From positions 80,868-144,867 of the forward strand of contig NZ_QWGR01000014.1 in the NCBI RefSeq assembly GCF_003576475.1: 64,000 nucleotides of DNA, written 5' to 3'. Source of the DNA: Maribellus luteus. GTDB taxonomy: Bacteria; Bacteroidota; Bacteroidia; Bacteroidales; Prolixibacteraceae. Shown one piece after another: positions 47,554-56,683 of the stretch. Position numbers and translations under genes: made by a program. The notes beneath the pieces were generated by a model that had not been told where the DNA came from, ran no database searches, and saw only the letters and a list, made by a program, of their open reading frames with translations. Positions within the stretch are counted from its first letter, which is position 1. The number at the start of each line of letters is the position of its first letter.

Positions 47554-48912
47554 TCATTTTAACTGTTTTGCCAGCCTGATCACTTCATCAGTGATCTGTT
47601 GCTCAATGCCGGTTTTCCACCGGGCAGGTAGACCGTAAACCATTTGCGATACTTCGCCTTCATAGCGTCCTTCTTTTAAAACCTTCTCATCCGGGATATA
47701 GGCCATTACATCGTTGGAGTACCCCATCACAAACAGCTCATTGCCCAGTGCTTTTTTTAGCCCAACCGAGTAGTTGATTAGCAACTCACCTCCAAGTGCA
47801 ACGATGGTTTGCTCGCCCAGCTTCCAAACCTGAACAGGGTAGGGGTATGATGTAGGAAAGGGAGTTCCTGAGTTTATCAACCCTAGCATATCTTCGGCCC
47901 ATGCTTTCATGAATCCCTCATTTTTATCTCTGAAAGCAAGCAGGTATTCCTTGGTTGGAGGAGTGTCGAATTCCAATTCTATCTCGCTGTAAGCAGTTTG
48001 AATGCCGGGCCTGAGTAGATACATGTCTTCATGCAGCACGCGCTCTACTGCAGCAGCAAGTTCCTGTCCATACTGTTTGGCTAAGGGAACCGTGCGGCGG
48101 GGCATCGGATTATGGTCGGCGCCGGCTCCCTGGAAAAACAGGGCAGTGGCTCCTTTGTACTTGTTTTCAATCTCAATCTGGGCAAAGCCAGGATAATCGC
48201 CTGACCACTGTTGCCCATTCAAAACGGTGGGATGACAGGCATAGCCAAAAGCAACAGCCTGAATCCGTCCTTTCATATTTTCAACTTTAAGTACCGGTAC
48301 GGTATAATCGTTGGGGCCCTGCAGATCGCTCAATTGGGCAATCTGCGATTCATCGTTGTTCCTCCGGTTCACCTGGAAACGCACAACACCGTTGCTGGCA
48401 TAGACCCGTGCAGGCTTTACCGAGCGGGCTGCTTTTTCGCACAGGCTGTAAATTTGTTGTTCCAGCCAATGAGTATATTGATCAATCTTTTCCTGCTGAA
48501 CCTGATTCAGCGGATAAATCCCACTCAAAGAGTTGGCCAGCACAGGGCCTGAATGAGTGTGCGAGCTGTTCAAAATGATCTGCGAACGGGACAGCCCCCA
48601 TTGCTCTTCCAACCGATCCCTGATCTGGTCGGATAGGGTCTTGGGAAATCCCAACAAATCAGCGGTGACCAACAATACCTGCTGGCCTGCTGCATCTTCC
48701 AGAAACAAGGCTTTTGCCCACAGCTCGTGCAAAGTCCCTTCCGAGGGAGAGGTTCTGGATGCATAACCGGCCATCCACATATCCTGGTGCGGGGTAATTT
48801 TTACCTTGGCAACGCCGGCTTTCCAATCTGAACCTGCTTGTTGTCCAGCTACCGGATACAAAAAGGTGAGCAGCAGAAGAGCGGTAAGCGTGAAAAAAAT
48901 ATTGATCTTCAT
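47554..48912 (-). CDS. Neutral-ceramidase-like amidohydrolase (copy 1)
   Basis: The 452-residue protein has a Sec signal (LLTFLYPVAGQQ) and the ceramidase N-terminal fold: WKAGVAKVKITPHQDMWMAG near residue 30, LLVTADLLGFPK near 80, zinc-binding NSSHTHSGPVL near 114, second His in AFGYACHPTVLNG near 224, and FFQGAGADHNPMPRR near 255. It is closer to canonical neutral ceramidases than the other copy because HTHSGP is retained. The start is 2 bp past the aminotransferase stop, so the two are coupled. Amide hydrolysis of an N-acylated sugar, cyclitol or lipid is the best guess. Confidence 0.87.
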   Translation of the reverse strand: MKINIFFTLTALLLLTFLYPVAGQQAGSDWKAGVAKVKITPHQDMWMAGYASRTSPSEGTLHELWAKALFLEDAAGQQVLLVTADLLGFPKTLSDQIRDRLEEQWGLSRSQIILNSSHTHSGPVLANSLSGIYPLNQVQQEKIDQYTHWLEQQIYSLCEKAARSVKPARVYASNGVVRFQVNRRNNDESQIAQLSDLQGPNDYTVPVLKVENMKGRIQAVAFGYACHPTVLNGQQWSGDYPGFAQIEIENKYKGATALFFQGAGADHNPMPRRTVPLAKQYGQELAAAVERVLHEDMYLLRPGIQTAYSEIELEFDTPPTKEYLLAFRDKNEGFMKAWAEDMLGLINSGTPFPTSYPYPVQVWKLGEQTIVALGGELLINYSVGLKKALGNELFVMGYSNDVMAYIPDEKVLKEGRYEGEVSQMVYGLPARWKTGIEQQITDEVIRLAKQLK

Positions 48913-48914
48913 GA

Positions 48915-50300
48915 TTACTCGTTTACCTTTTTTATCTGGTCAGCGTTATCATATATTTTTCTGATGGCAAGTGCAATGTTGTCCATGTCGTTTTTCGAGC
49001 CCAGCAAAACATTTTGCGAGATCCACACCGCTTCCCGGTTGCAAAGCTGCTCGTTCATTGGGCATTGGTTTTCGTGAGCATAGCGCTCGTAGTCAAGCTG
49101 TTCACTGGAGTAGAATTTCCGGAAAAGGCGGCTTTTGAATGCATTTTTCAGAAAAGGCATCTTGTTCAGCTCCGAATATCCTGACAAGCAGGGTACTCCT
49201 TCGGCCTGCAATGCCTTGATAAACGCTTCGCGGGAGAGTCCCTTAAATGCTTCCTGCTGGTAACGGAAAGGAAACAGGTGGAAGGCAGCCCGGGTTGCAT
49301 TCTTGTGCAGACGGTAAGGGCTTATACCCGGTATGTCCTTGATTTGATCGGCGAGATAAGCCGCGTTAACGCCGCGGGTTTGGGTCTGTTCTTCCAGCCG
49401 TGCGAGCTGGGCCAGGCCAATGGCTGCCTGGTACTCGGTAATGCGCAACTTGGTACCTACCATTACGGTCCCGGCTCCAACCTCTCCGGCCGCTGAGCCG
49501 TAAGGGTTGCCATAGTTGTGGAACGAGTAGCAGCGATCCATGAACTGGTCATCGTTACTGATGATGGCCCCACCTTCACCGATGGCCATGTTTTTTGAAT
49601 TCTGGAAACTGAAACAACCGGCATTGCCGAAGGTTCCCACTTTCTGGTGGTTGATCTCGGCCAGCCATGCCTGACAGGCATCTTCCACTACCAGCAGGTT
49701 GTGTTTTTTTGCGATGGCCATGATTCGTTCCATATCGCAGGGCAACCCAAGGATGTGCACCGGCATGATGGCTCGGGTACGCGGGGTTATTCGTGCTTCA
49801 ATTTTGTCGGGATCCATCAGGAAAGTTTCCGGGTCTACGTCTACAAAAACGGGAATGGCCCCGTTAAACATGATACTGGATACTGAGGCAATAAAAGTAT
49901 AGGGAGTAACCAGCACTTCGTCTCCCCAACCTATCTCGAGCTGGGCCAGCGAAGCATTCAGCGCATTGGTGCCGTTAACAACGGCCAGACAGCGTTTGGC
50001 TCCGCAAATTTCGGCCCAGCGTTGCTCGAACAGGTCAACTACTTTGTTTCGTGACCATACACCACTGCGCATAACTTCCAGCAAATGCTTCTCGTCGGTT
50101 TCCGGCTTCCAGATTGGCCAGGCAGGCCAAGACGGAGAAGACAATGCCGGCTGCCCTCCAAGAAGGGCTGGGGAAGGGGAACTGGAAATACTGCCAGCCC
50201 AAATACTGCTTATTCCTCCAGGAAAAAGAAGAGTTCCTGCTCCCAACAAACTGTTCTGAAGAATAAAATCGCGCCGAGTGTGTGTATTGTTCTTTTTCAT
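48915..50300 (-). CDS. Tat-exported DegT/DnrJ/EryC1/StrS aminotransferase (copy 1)
   Basis: The 461-residue protein has a twin-arginine signal (HTRRDFILQNSLLGAGTLLF) and a complete DegT core: VVNGTNALNASLAQL near residue 107, Asp207 and Gln210 in VEDACQAW, and Lys236 in CFSFQNSKNMAIGEGG as the PLP lysine. It resembles the other copy along its length (both have the signal, LGG(Q/E)xA, WPxWP and the same C-terminal LLGS/LLGT segment), so the pair probably arose by duplication. It is the first gene of the seven-gene module and begins 111 bp past the sialidase-fold gene. Confidence 0.92.
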   Translation of the reverse strand: MKKNNTHTRRDFILQNSLLGAGTLLFPGGISSIWAGSISSSPSPALLGGQPALSSPSWPAWPIWKPETDEKHLLEVMRSGVWSRNKVVDLFEQRWAEICGAKRCLAVVNGTNALNASLAQLEIGWGDEVLVTPYTFIASVSSIMFNGAIPVFVDVDPETFLMDPDKIEARITPRTRAIMPVHILGLPCDMERIMAIAKKHNLLVVEDACQAWLAEINHQKVGTFGNAGCFSFQNSKNMAIGEGGAIISNDDQFMDRCYSFHNYGNPYGSAAGEVGAGTVMVGTKLRITEYQAAIGLAQLARLEEQTQTRGVNAAYLADQIKDIPGISPYRLHKNATRAAFHLFPFRYQQEAFKGLSREAFIKALQAEGVPCLSGYSELNKMPFLKNAFKSRLFRKFYSSEQLDYERYAHENQCPMNEQLCNREAVWISQNVLLGSKNDMDNIALAIRKIYDNADQIKKVNE

Positions 50301-50410
50301 ATTAAAATAGGTTTATAATCTTTAATGTCCAGATTATTATTATCATACTTATACCTGAAAAAGAGCGATTTTATCCACTTGTTTTTCAAGGTATTCATTG
50401 ATTTTCTTTT

Positions 50411-51682
50411 CTACAGTTTAATCCTGTACCAAGAAGGATGGCTGGCATACTTTCCTCCACCGTACCGTTTGCAAACAATAATAATCTCTTCCTTTTCCAC
50501 ATTTTCCATGATGTTAAAGTTAGAGAGCTGCAATTTTGTGTCTTCGTGTTCATGCCTGGTATCAATCATTACCACACTTTCTTTTATCAATCCAAAATTT
50601 TCTGTATTTACTTCTGCAATAACCAATGGATAACGGGGATGACTTGCCTGAGGGTTTGTTTCGGTTATGTTTCCAACCCAGTATACCCGGCCACTCTTTC
50701 TGGATCTGAAAAGCGTTGAGTGTGCCGTTGGCACGAAAAAATTTTCTCCGTTGGTATAAGTAAGAGGTTTTGGTTCTGACCATGTCCTGCAGTAATCGTT
50801 AGAAAATGAAACTCTGGCATATCCAGGTAATTCGGGACGGGCAAGATTTGAACATCTGGCTACCATTGCAAATTTTCCTGGTTTTTTGGTTTCTATAATG
50901 GTTGCCTCACACACGCCTCTGGTTGAAACGTTGTAGTCGATACGCAACCATTCTCCGAAATCCCATGTTACATCGCTTCCATCGGGCAGCCATTTCCCAA
51001 CGAGTACGCCTGCATCTCCAAACAGATAGGCATTTTCCACAGGGAGATAAATTTTTTGATTCTCTTCGTCCCAGGGATGTAAACTGAGAGGTACCATTAT
51101 TTCTCCGTTTGACGCTTTGACGATAGGTCTTGTAAAGTCGATATTAAATCCATTTCTGCCAATTTTCACTCCTTTTATTGGATTCATCGTGTCGTGTCCT
51201 TTGACAACCACAAGCTTCAACTCCGAGAAAGTTTTTCCACCATCTTTAGAGACACGATACCACGTTTTATATTGGGGCGATCCTGTTGAGGTATCTCCCT
51301 TTCCCGGGGTGGAAATAACGAGTTGTAAAACCCATGGTTTTCCTGGTTCAACAAAAATATTACCTGTAATATAATTGCCGCTTCCACTGTAAAAATTTTC
51401 TTTTTCCCATGGGAATGGAACAGGTTGAACGCTTGGTACGGTCGGCACATTTGGACAATAGATAAAACCGGGGTCAGAAGGAATAGCGCGATATTCATCA
51501 TTGTATTGATCATTGATAAACCAGATTTGTTTATCAATCACTTTGGGAATGCTTACTAACACATCTGACTCACTGATCTCTTCAGTGCCTTTACATGCCA
51601 GAAATATGATGCCTACAAGTGATGCGGCAATGATCATTAATGCATATTTCAGCTTAATTGTTTTTTGAATTCTATATTTCAT
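50411..51682 (-). CDS. Sialidase-fold (BNR/Asp-box) lipoprotein
   Basis: From the ATG at 51682 the protein has 423 residues with a lipobox (IIFLAC). The six-bladed sialidase-like propeller has Asp-boxes SKDGGKTF near residue 128 and SNDYCRTW near 300, and blade motifs WVLQLVISTPGKGD and FAMVARCSNLARPELPG. An exo-sialidase needs an Arg triad and Tyr/Glu pair; Arg residues exist (VARCSN, LFRSRKSGR) but cannot be placed with certainty. Homologues in Bacteroidota are often annotated only as exo-alpha-sialidase and may act on other glycans. A LacI-type operator lies 20 bp upstream. An upstream TTG at 51706 would overlap the operator and is unlikely. Confidence 0.78.
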   Translation of the reverse strand: MKYRIQKTIKLKYALMIIAASLVGIIFLACKGTEEISESDVLVSIPKVIDKQIWFINDQYNDEYRAIPSDPGFIYCPNVPTVPSVQPVPFPWEKENFYSGSGNYITGNIFVEPGKPWVLQLVISTPGKGDTSTGSPQYKTWYRVSKDGGKTFSELKLVVVKGHDTMNPIKGVKIGRNGFNIDFTRPIVKASNGEIMVPLSLHPWDEENQKIYLPVENAYLFGDAGVLVGKWLPDGSDVTWDFGEWLRIDYNVSTRGVCEATIIETKKPGKFAMVARCSNLARPELPGYARVSFSNDYCRTWSEPKPLTYTNGENFFVPTAHSTLFRSRKSGRVYWVGNITETNPQASHPRYPLVIAEVNTENFGLIKESVVMIDTRHEHEDTKLQLSNFNIMENVEKEEIIIVCKRYGGGKYASHPSWYRIKL

Positions 51683-51701
51683 TTTTCTTGTGATCTCTAC
51701 A

Positions 51702-51722
51702 TTCAAACAAACGTTTGCGTAA
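51702..51722 (-). promoter_or_regulatory. LacI-type operator upstream of the sialidase-fold gene
   Basis: A 21-bp sequence centred on the palindrome CAAACGTTTG (51708-51717) with flanks TTCAAA and CGTAA. The same 21 bp occur exactly, inverted, at 60847-60867. The core is the classic LacI/GalR-family half-site pair. It sits 20 bp before the start codon, where a bound repressor would block transcription. Confidence 0.7.
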
Positions 51723-51737
51723 ATTTATATAAATTTA
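51720..51737. promoter_or_regulatory. 18-bp perfect palindrome next to the operator, within the 51683-52295 gap
   Basis: TAAATTTATATAAATTTA reads the same on both strands and directly abuts the LacI-type operator. It could be a second protein site or an AT-rich promoter core. AT richness makes a chance palindrome less unlikely. The remainder of this 613-bp gap holds the 52204-52237 hairpin and no gene that I can see. Confidence 0.35.
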
Positions 51738-52203
51738 TCATAACATGCTATTTTACCAGAAAATATGCGAATTTTTACATTCGCTTATAATACTTTAAAC
51801 GCACATTATTTATTTTCGATCTTAAAGTTGATTCTAATTTGCCCTTTTTTTGCTGCTAATCTGGGTGTCTGTTTGGCACCTGATAGATTCGATCAAAAAG
51901 GTTAGCGCGATTGTAGCTGTCTTTATTTCTCGAAGTTTCCAGATTGTTCTCTAGTGAATTTTTTTTAAAGGTTACAAGCTATTTAAAGTATCTTTCCAAC
52001 CTGACATCCAATTTTACAACAGGTTTTCCTCTACTTCTAATTACAAGGAACGGGCAAGAAGACAATGCTCTTATTCAACAAAGACCGTTTTTCTTTTTGT
52101 ATTTAATTCGATACAAAAAATGAGGACTCTGGTCTCCATACAGGTTCTTTATTTATTATTGATTAGCAAGTCGGCGCTTGCAAAAGATTTTCAGAGTTGA
52201 AAG

Positions 52204-52237
52204 TGGTTTTCCTTTTGCACGCAAAAAGAAAACCACG
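52204..52237 (-). terminator. Long stem-loop after the DUF4998-type gene
   Basis: GTGGTTTTCCTTTTGC (52204-52219) and GCAAAAAGAAAACCAC (52222-52237) form a 16-bp stem with a 2-nt loop and one mismatch, which on the minus-strand RNA becomes a G-U pair. TTTCAACTC follows on that strand. It lies 58 bp past the stop of the last SusCD-operon gene and is likely to end or attenuate that transcript before the sialidase-fold gene. Confidence 0.6.
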
Positions 52238-52295
52238 AAATCAAACTTAACAATACAAAAACGAAAGTTTCATTGCAATATACAATGATATAGAC

Positions 52296-53495
52296 TTAAT
52301 CGTTAATGCTGAAGAAAGACAGCTCGCCTATTGTTACAGGCACAGCTCCATTCCACGTATCTTTTACTACATATCGGATATAACGTACGGGTGTAGTATT
52401 GTTCAGAATCATAAAATCCTCTCCTGCTGCTGCATATTCAAGATCCTCTGGACTTTCCTTGCCTAGATCCTGCCGAGAAGGTTTAATCGACTCGTAAACT
52501 CCTAATACCGTCCATTCCGAAAAATCGTCACTAACATCAGGCGTTGTACTTCCCCATACTTCAAATTTCTTTACTCCCTGACTTCTGTATACGACTCCGG
52601 CAGTTAAGCGTTGCCATTGTTTTATTCGGGAAAGCTTAACTTCTTCTCCCAGATCGAACGTGAAACTATGTGGCAATGTAATCCCAGATTGAATATACCA
52701 TGTTCCTACATTGTCATCCCACATTTTTTCTATTCCATAAGAAGAACTATGTTCGAAATATGGGATTCCAGGTGGGTTCCATCTTGTGATCAGTGAATTA
52801 TCCATTTTTGAATCAATACGATTGACGGAAATAAAATTGGAGTACAAGGTATCGTAAGCTTCTTCTTCGGGCAAATACAAGGTCCTGAATTCGAATTCTC
52901 CACTAAAGCCTTCCAGTAGAAGAGAAGACTCTCCACTCGTGATGAATTTTGTTACATAATTTCCAGCCTTGTTCTTGTATTTAATTTCAGATTTCATGTA
53001 GTATTCCGGGATACTGCCCCATTGGGTGAAAACCGTGTCTTGTGTCAGAAACGTAGCATATTTCAGATTCCTCTCAATAAGCGTTTTCTGGAACTTGGGA
53101 CCATAAACATGACCTGAAGTTTCCATCGGAATTGATCGATTCTTTAGTTCACTATTCATGGTTACCAGTTGGAAATAATACATTCGTTCTTCTAAATCGG
53201 AAATCAATAGTTGCTTAGCACTAGTCCCCGGTGAGCCTGGAATGTCAACAAGGACTGAATCTTCTCCTGAATTCCAGTATACCATTAATTTTGTTGCTTT
53301 GGGATCAGAAATCCAATAGTGGATCATGGCACGACCAACACCGGGCAGTACTTTTGCAGAATCGGGTTGCCCAACATAAATCTTCTCTCCTTCTTCAAGA
53401 TACTGGTCATGAAGATCGTTCATCTTTGAGCAGTAACTAAAGAACAATCCTACGATTACTAATAAAATGGATTCAATTAAATATTTTGATTTCAT
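52296..53495 (-). CDS. DUF4998-type surface lipoprotein with C-terminal F5/8-like domain
   Basis: The 399-residue protein has a lipobox (LFFSYC), an N-terminal DUF4998-type region (about 25-190: SKMNDLHDQYLEEGEKIYVG, MIHYWISDPKATKLMVYWN), and a C-terminal discoidin-like domain (about 240-395: MWDDNVGTWYIQSG, SFTFDLGEEVKLSRIKQW, PVRYIRYVVKDTWNGAVPV). Genes like this normally follow SusC/SusD and encode surface glycan-binding proteins. It comes 26 bp after a similarly built lipoprotein, with which it shares the C-terminal domain pattern (IKPSRQDLG versus YKPSGLPLG). The glycan is unknown. Confidence 0.85.
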   Translation of the reverse strand: MKSKYLIESILLVIVGLFFSYCSKMNDLHDQYLEEGEKIYVGQPDSAKVLPGVGRAMIHYWISDPKATKLMVYWNSGEDSVLVDIPGSPGTSAKQLLISDLEERMYYFQLVTMNSELKNRSIPMETSGHVYGPKFQKTLIERNLKYATFLTQDTVFTQWGSIPEYYMKSEIKYKNKAGNYVTKFITSGESSLLLEGFSGEFEFRTLYLPEEEAYDTLYSNFISVNRIDSKMDNSLITRWNPPGIPYFEHSSSYGIEKMWDDNVGTWYIQSGITLPHSFTFDLGEEVKLSRIKQWQRLTAGVVYRSQGVKKFEVWGSTTPDVSDDFSEWTVLGVYESIKPSRQDLGKESPEDLEYAAAGEDFMILNNTTPVRYIRYVVKDTWNGAVPVTIGELSFFSIND

Positions 53496-53521
53496 TTTTT
53501 AAAATTTTTCTTGTAAAAGAA

Positions 53522-54706
53522 TTAGTTCATTATATTGCCAAATGCATCTATCTCCATAATGACAAAGTTATTGGCTCCTCCCCATGTTTTGAGCACATCA
53601 AAACGGAGGTATCTTACAGCTGGAGTACCGATTGGCATGTTGAAATCTTCTCCTGCAACGGCAAAAGCCTGATCTTCGTCTGTAATCTGTCCAAGGGGTA
53701 AGCCAGAAGGTTTGTAGGAGTCGAACTCTCCTAATAATACCCATGTGGAAAGATCGTCGCTTACTCCCGGGTGGTCAGAGCCATATACTTTGAAATGCCT
53801 TAAATTTCCGGCAGTATAGGTTTGACTTGCATTACAGCGTTGGTATAATTTGAGGCGGCTTAGTTTGGCCAACTGGCCCATGTCAAAAGTAAAACTAGTA
53901 GGAAGTGTGACCGATGTAGAGCCCATAAATCCGGGACTGATTAAAGCACCTTGTCCGTCCCACATGTTTTCAATCTCCCAATAACCGTAGTTTGCATATG
54001 CTATGCCTGGTGGATTCCATCTTGCAAATCTGGCTTTATCCAGCTCTTCTTCAAAGAGTGGTAAATAGGTTCCACTGATCGTATCTGTATGGTTTCCCCA
54101 TTTGTCGCGCAAGTATACTGCAAGAATAATCTCCTCAGCATTCAGTCCTCTGATATTGCCTTTGCCCGTTCCTGCATTGGTGTAAAAGTTCTCGATCTCT
54201 TCGTATTTGGCCTCTGTCGTATTCCAGCTTGCAATGGATAATACAACATCAGCATTCGTTGGATTGTCCCATGTGATAAAAACTCCTCCAAAATCATTGG
54301 CAATATTTACCGATTCCAATATTCCAAAAATAGGAGCTTCTTTTGGATGAATTTCCACCTCAACCGGTTGTGATTCATTTTTGCTTCGGTCGCCGCACAC
54401 AAGAGAAACTGTTTGTGATTTTGACTGCCCTAGTCCTTCAATCCTTATTCTGTTTGTATAGGCCGAAGCTTTTTGTTCCATTATGGTACCATTATCGAGC
54501 TGATAGGTTACTTTTATATATAGGAGGTCATCGTCGTCGGGAATCGCGTAGGAAATGATTGCGCCTCCGGCAATATTCTCCACTTGAGGATTTGCAATTT
54601 GCTTGGGAGGAATGCTATCCAATGGGTATTGCCCTCTTTCCTCTTCTTCGCAAGACCAGATAAAGCAAATCGCAAATAGTAATATGAATATTTTACTTTT
54701 CATCAT
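53522..54706 (-). CDS. DUF4959/DUF5126/DUF5000-type surface lipoprotein
   Basis: The 394-residue protein has a lipobox (CFIWSC), a fibronectin-like DUF4959 region (about 30-125: PPKQIANPQVENIAGGAIIS), a middle DUF5126 Ig-like domain (about 130-225) and a C-terminal DUF5000 discoidin-like domain (about 240-390: MWDGQGALISPGF, SFTFDMGQLAKLSRLKLYQR). This three-domain build is standard for surface glycan-binding proteins encoded beside SusD. It starts 24 bp after SusD and ends 26 bp before its partner. Its role is to catch polysaccharide for the SusCD pair. Confidence 0.9.
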   Translation of the reverse strand: MMKSKIFILLFAICFIWSCEEEERGQYPLDSIPPKQIANPQVENIAGGAIISYAIPDDDDLLYIKVTYQLDNGTIMEQKASAYTNRIRIEGLGQSKSQTVSLVCGDRSKNESQPVEVEIHPKEAPIFGILESVNIANDFGGVFITWDNPTNADVVLSIASWNTTEAKYEEIENFYTNAGTGKGNIRGLNAEEIILAVYLRDKWGNHTDTISGTYLPLFEEELDKARFARWNPPGIAYANYGYWEIENMWDGQGALISPGFMGSTSVTLPTSFTFDMGQLAKLSRLKLYQRCNASQTYTAGNLRHFKVYGSDHPGVSDDLSTWVLLGEFDSYKPSGLPLGQITDEDQAFAVAGEDFNMPIGTPAVRYLRFDVLKTWGGANNFVIMEIDAFGNIMN

Positions 54707-54730
54707 TCTTATTTTTAAGTTTTTGACAAA

Positions 54731-56662
54731 TTACCAACCGGGATTTTGTACAAGGTTTGTATTCACTGACAGGTTATATTGTCTGATCGGCCAAAAGATA
54801 TCTTTGCGGGTATAATTCATATCCATGTACGAAGTAACATGATAAAAATCGCTGTTATTCTCTCCTAAGTAATACCAACCCTGTATTGTTGTATTCAATT
54901 CCTGAGGAGCTCGTCCCCAGCGCCGAAGATCCCAATATCGCTGTTCTTCAAAGGCCAGCTCAATACTTCTTTCGCGTTGAATAATTTCTCTCATACCCTC
55001 CTGGGTTGTATATTTCTGAGAAAACCTGGAATAATTACTCCACGATTCTACCACTCCTTTCAAGCCTGCTCTTTCCCGAATAATGTCGATATATTGATAT
55101 ACTTCCTGATTCGGACTGGCCAAGGTTTCGTTGAGAGCTTCTGCATACAGAAGATATAAATCAGCCAAACGAATAATTGGCCACTCCCATGCTTTGTTTA
55201 CATAGACTGTTTGATTATAAACCCCGTAAAAGTTAGATAGCTTTTTGATGTAGAAAGAGGTGAGGGAATAACGCTCAATACCTATCGGTCCTGAAATTTC
55301 TCCGGCTTTGGCATTGATTGGCCACTGCTGATTTTCGTCGTAACGTCCCACGCCATACCACCAACCTTTATCAAAGCCGATGCTGCCGTAAAAACGAGGC
55401 TCTCTGTTTAAATGAAGTTGGGCCGTTAATACATTGGGCTGAACCAATAATTTGTCTTCTTCGGTGGTTACTGTTAAATCATAACGATTGGCATAATCGT
55501 AAGTGACATCTTCCTCTATCGGGACACCATTTTTTGAATAAAAACATTCAACAGCCTTCATGGTCGGAACATAAACACCTACTCTTACCGGAATATGCAA
55601 AGCGTCAAGTGCTGGCATCGAATACACATCATTGTACCAACCAATGTTATACGAACCAACATTTCGGCCATATGAGTCTGTTCCCTGTCCTGAATAACCC
55701 CAAATATGTTCGCTGTTCCATTTGTCGGTAACAATTTGCCCCACCTGTGCAATAAGCCTGGTTTGTTCCGACAAGTTCAATGATACATCTCTGAATTCAA
55801 ATAATGCATGACCGGCAGCATGGCATGTATCAATGGCATTTTTACAAGCGACCATTGCTCTTTGCCATTTTGCCGGGTCTTCAACGGGATTGATAAAGTT
55901 TCTTCCCAGATGATCTTTAAACGATGTGTAATCCTTGTTTCCGTTAAACAGCGGACTGGCAGCAGTAACCAAAACTTTTGCTTTCAGGGCAAGTGCTATT
56001 GCCTGAGTAAAGCGGCCTTGTTCTGCAATTGGGTTGTCGATTTTTAACGGCAAATCGGGCGTTGCTTCATCCAGTAATTGAACAATGTATTCAACAACAT
56101 CATCAACGGGCTCTCTGTAAACCATTATTTCTTCTTTGGATGCGGAAATAGGTAGGTTTTCTTTAACAATTGGGATGGGGCCATACATCTGCATCAGGAA
56201 GTAATGGTAATATGCTTTTAAGCATTTAACTTCAGCAATCCATACTGGTTTTTCGTACGATTCCAGATCCCGGACTTCGTCAAGTCGTTCGATAAATATA
56301 TTGCAATCACGGATGCCCTTCCAGAGGCTTTTGCCGCCCCATAGACGCAATCCATCCCAGTAGTTGATAATTGGGGAGTTGACATTATTACCCTCTTTCA
56401 AGACGGTCCAACCTAATTGAAAACCGGCCCAGTTTTGATTACCGTAGGTTGTTGCAAAATCATCAAAACGTCCGGGAGATTCGCACAAGCCATGTCTGGG
56501 CATATACGAGTAACAAGTAGCGAGATATTGTTCCGCTCTTACTCGGTCTTTAAAGGCATAATCCAATGTTGCCACGTTGTCGGGGACAATATCCAAATAA
56601 TCGCCACACGAGGTCGCAATCATTATTGAAGAAATTATAATTATAAAAATACTTCTTTTCAT
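54731..56662 (-). CDS. susD: SusD/RagB family lipoprotein
   Basis: The 643-residue protein starts with a lipoprotein signal ending in IATSC and has SusD features: AYKDRVRAEQYLATCYSYM near residue 38 (first helices), VKCLKAYYHYFLMQMYGPIP near 148, IRLADLYLLYAEALNET near 498, ERSIELAFEEQRYWDLRRWG near 570 and a final NLVQNPGW. At 643 residues it is longer than the SusD in region 1, which is common for binders of complex glycans. It lies 21 bp after its SusC and 24 bp before the DUF5000-type gene. It binds oligosaccharide at the cell surface and caps the SusC barrel. Confidence 0.95.
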   Translation of the reverse strand: MKRSIFIIIISSIMIATSCGDYLDIVPDNVATLDYAFKDRVRAEQYLATCYSYMPRHGLCESPGRFDDFATTYGNQNWAGFQLGWTVLKEGNNVNSPIINYWDGLRLWGGKSLWKGIRDCNIFIERLDEVRDLESYEKPVWIAEVKCLKAYYHYFLMQMYGPIPIVKENLPISASKEEIMVYREPVDDVVEYIVQLLDEATPDLPLKIDNPIAEQGRFTQAIALALKAKVLVTAASPLFNGNKDYTSFKDHLGRNFINPVEDPAKWQRAMVACKNAIDTCHAAGHALFEFRDVSLNLSEQTRLIAQVGQIVTDKWNSEHIWGYSGQGTDSYGRNVGSYNIGWYNDVYSMPALDALHIPVRVGVYVPTMKAVECFYSKNGVPIEEDVTYDYANRYDLTVTTEEDKLLVQPNVLTAQLHLNREPRFYGSIGFDKGWWYGVGRYDENQQWPINAKAGEISGPIGIERYSLTSFYIKKLSNFYGVYNQTVYVNKAWEWPIIRLADLYLLYAEALNETLASPNQEVYQYIDIIRERAGLKGVVESWSNYSRFSQKYTTQEGMREIIQRERSIELAFEEQRYWDLRRWGRAPQELNTTIQGWYYLGENNSDFYHVTSYMDMNYTRKDIFWPIRQYNLSVNTNLVQNPGW

Positions 56663-56683
56663 AAAGGTAATGTTTTGAGTTGT

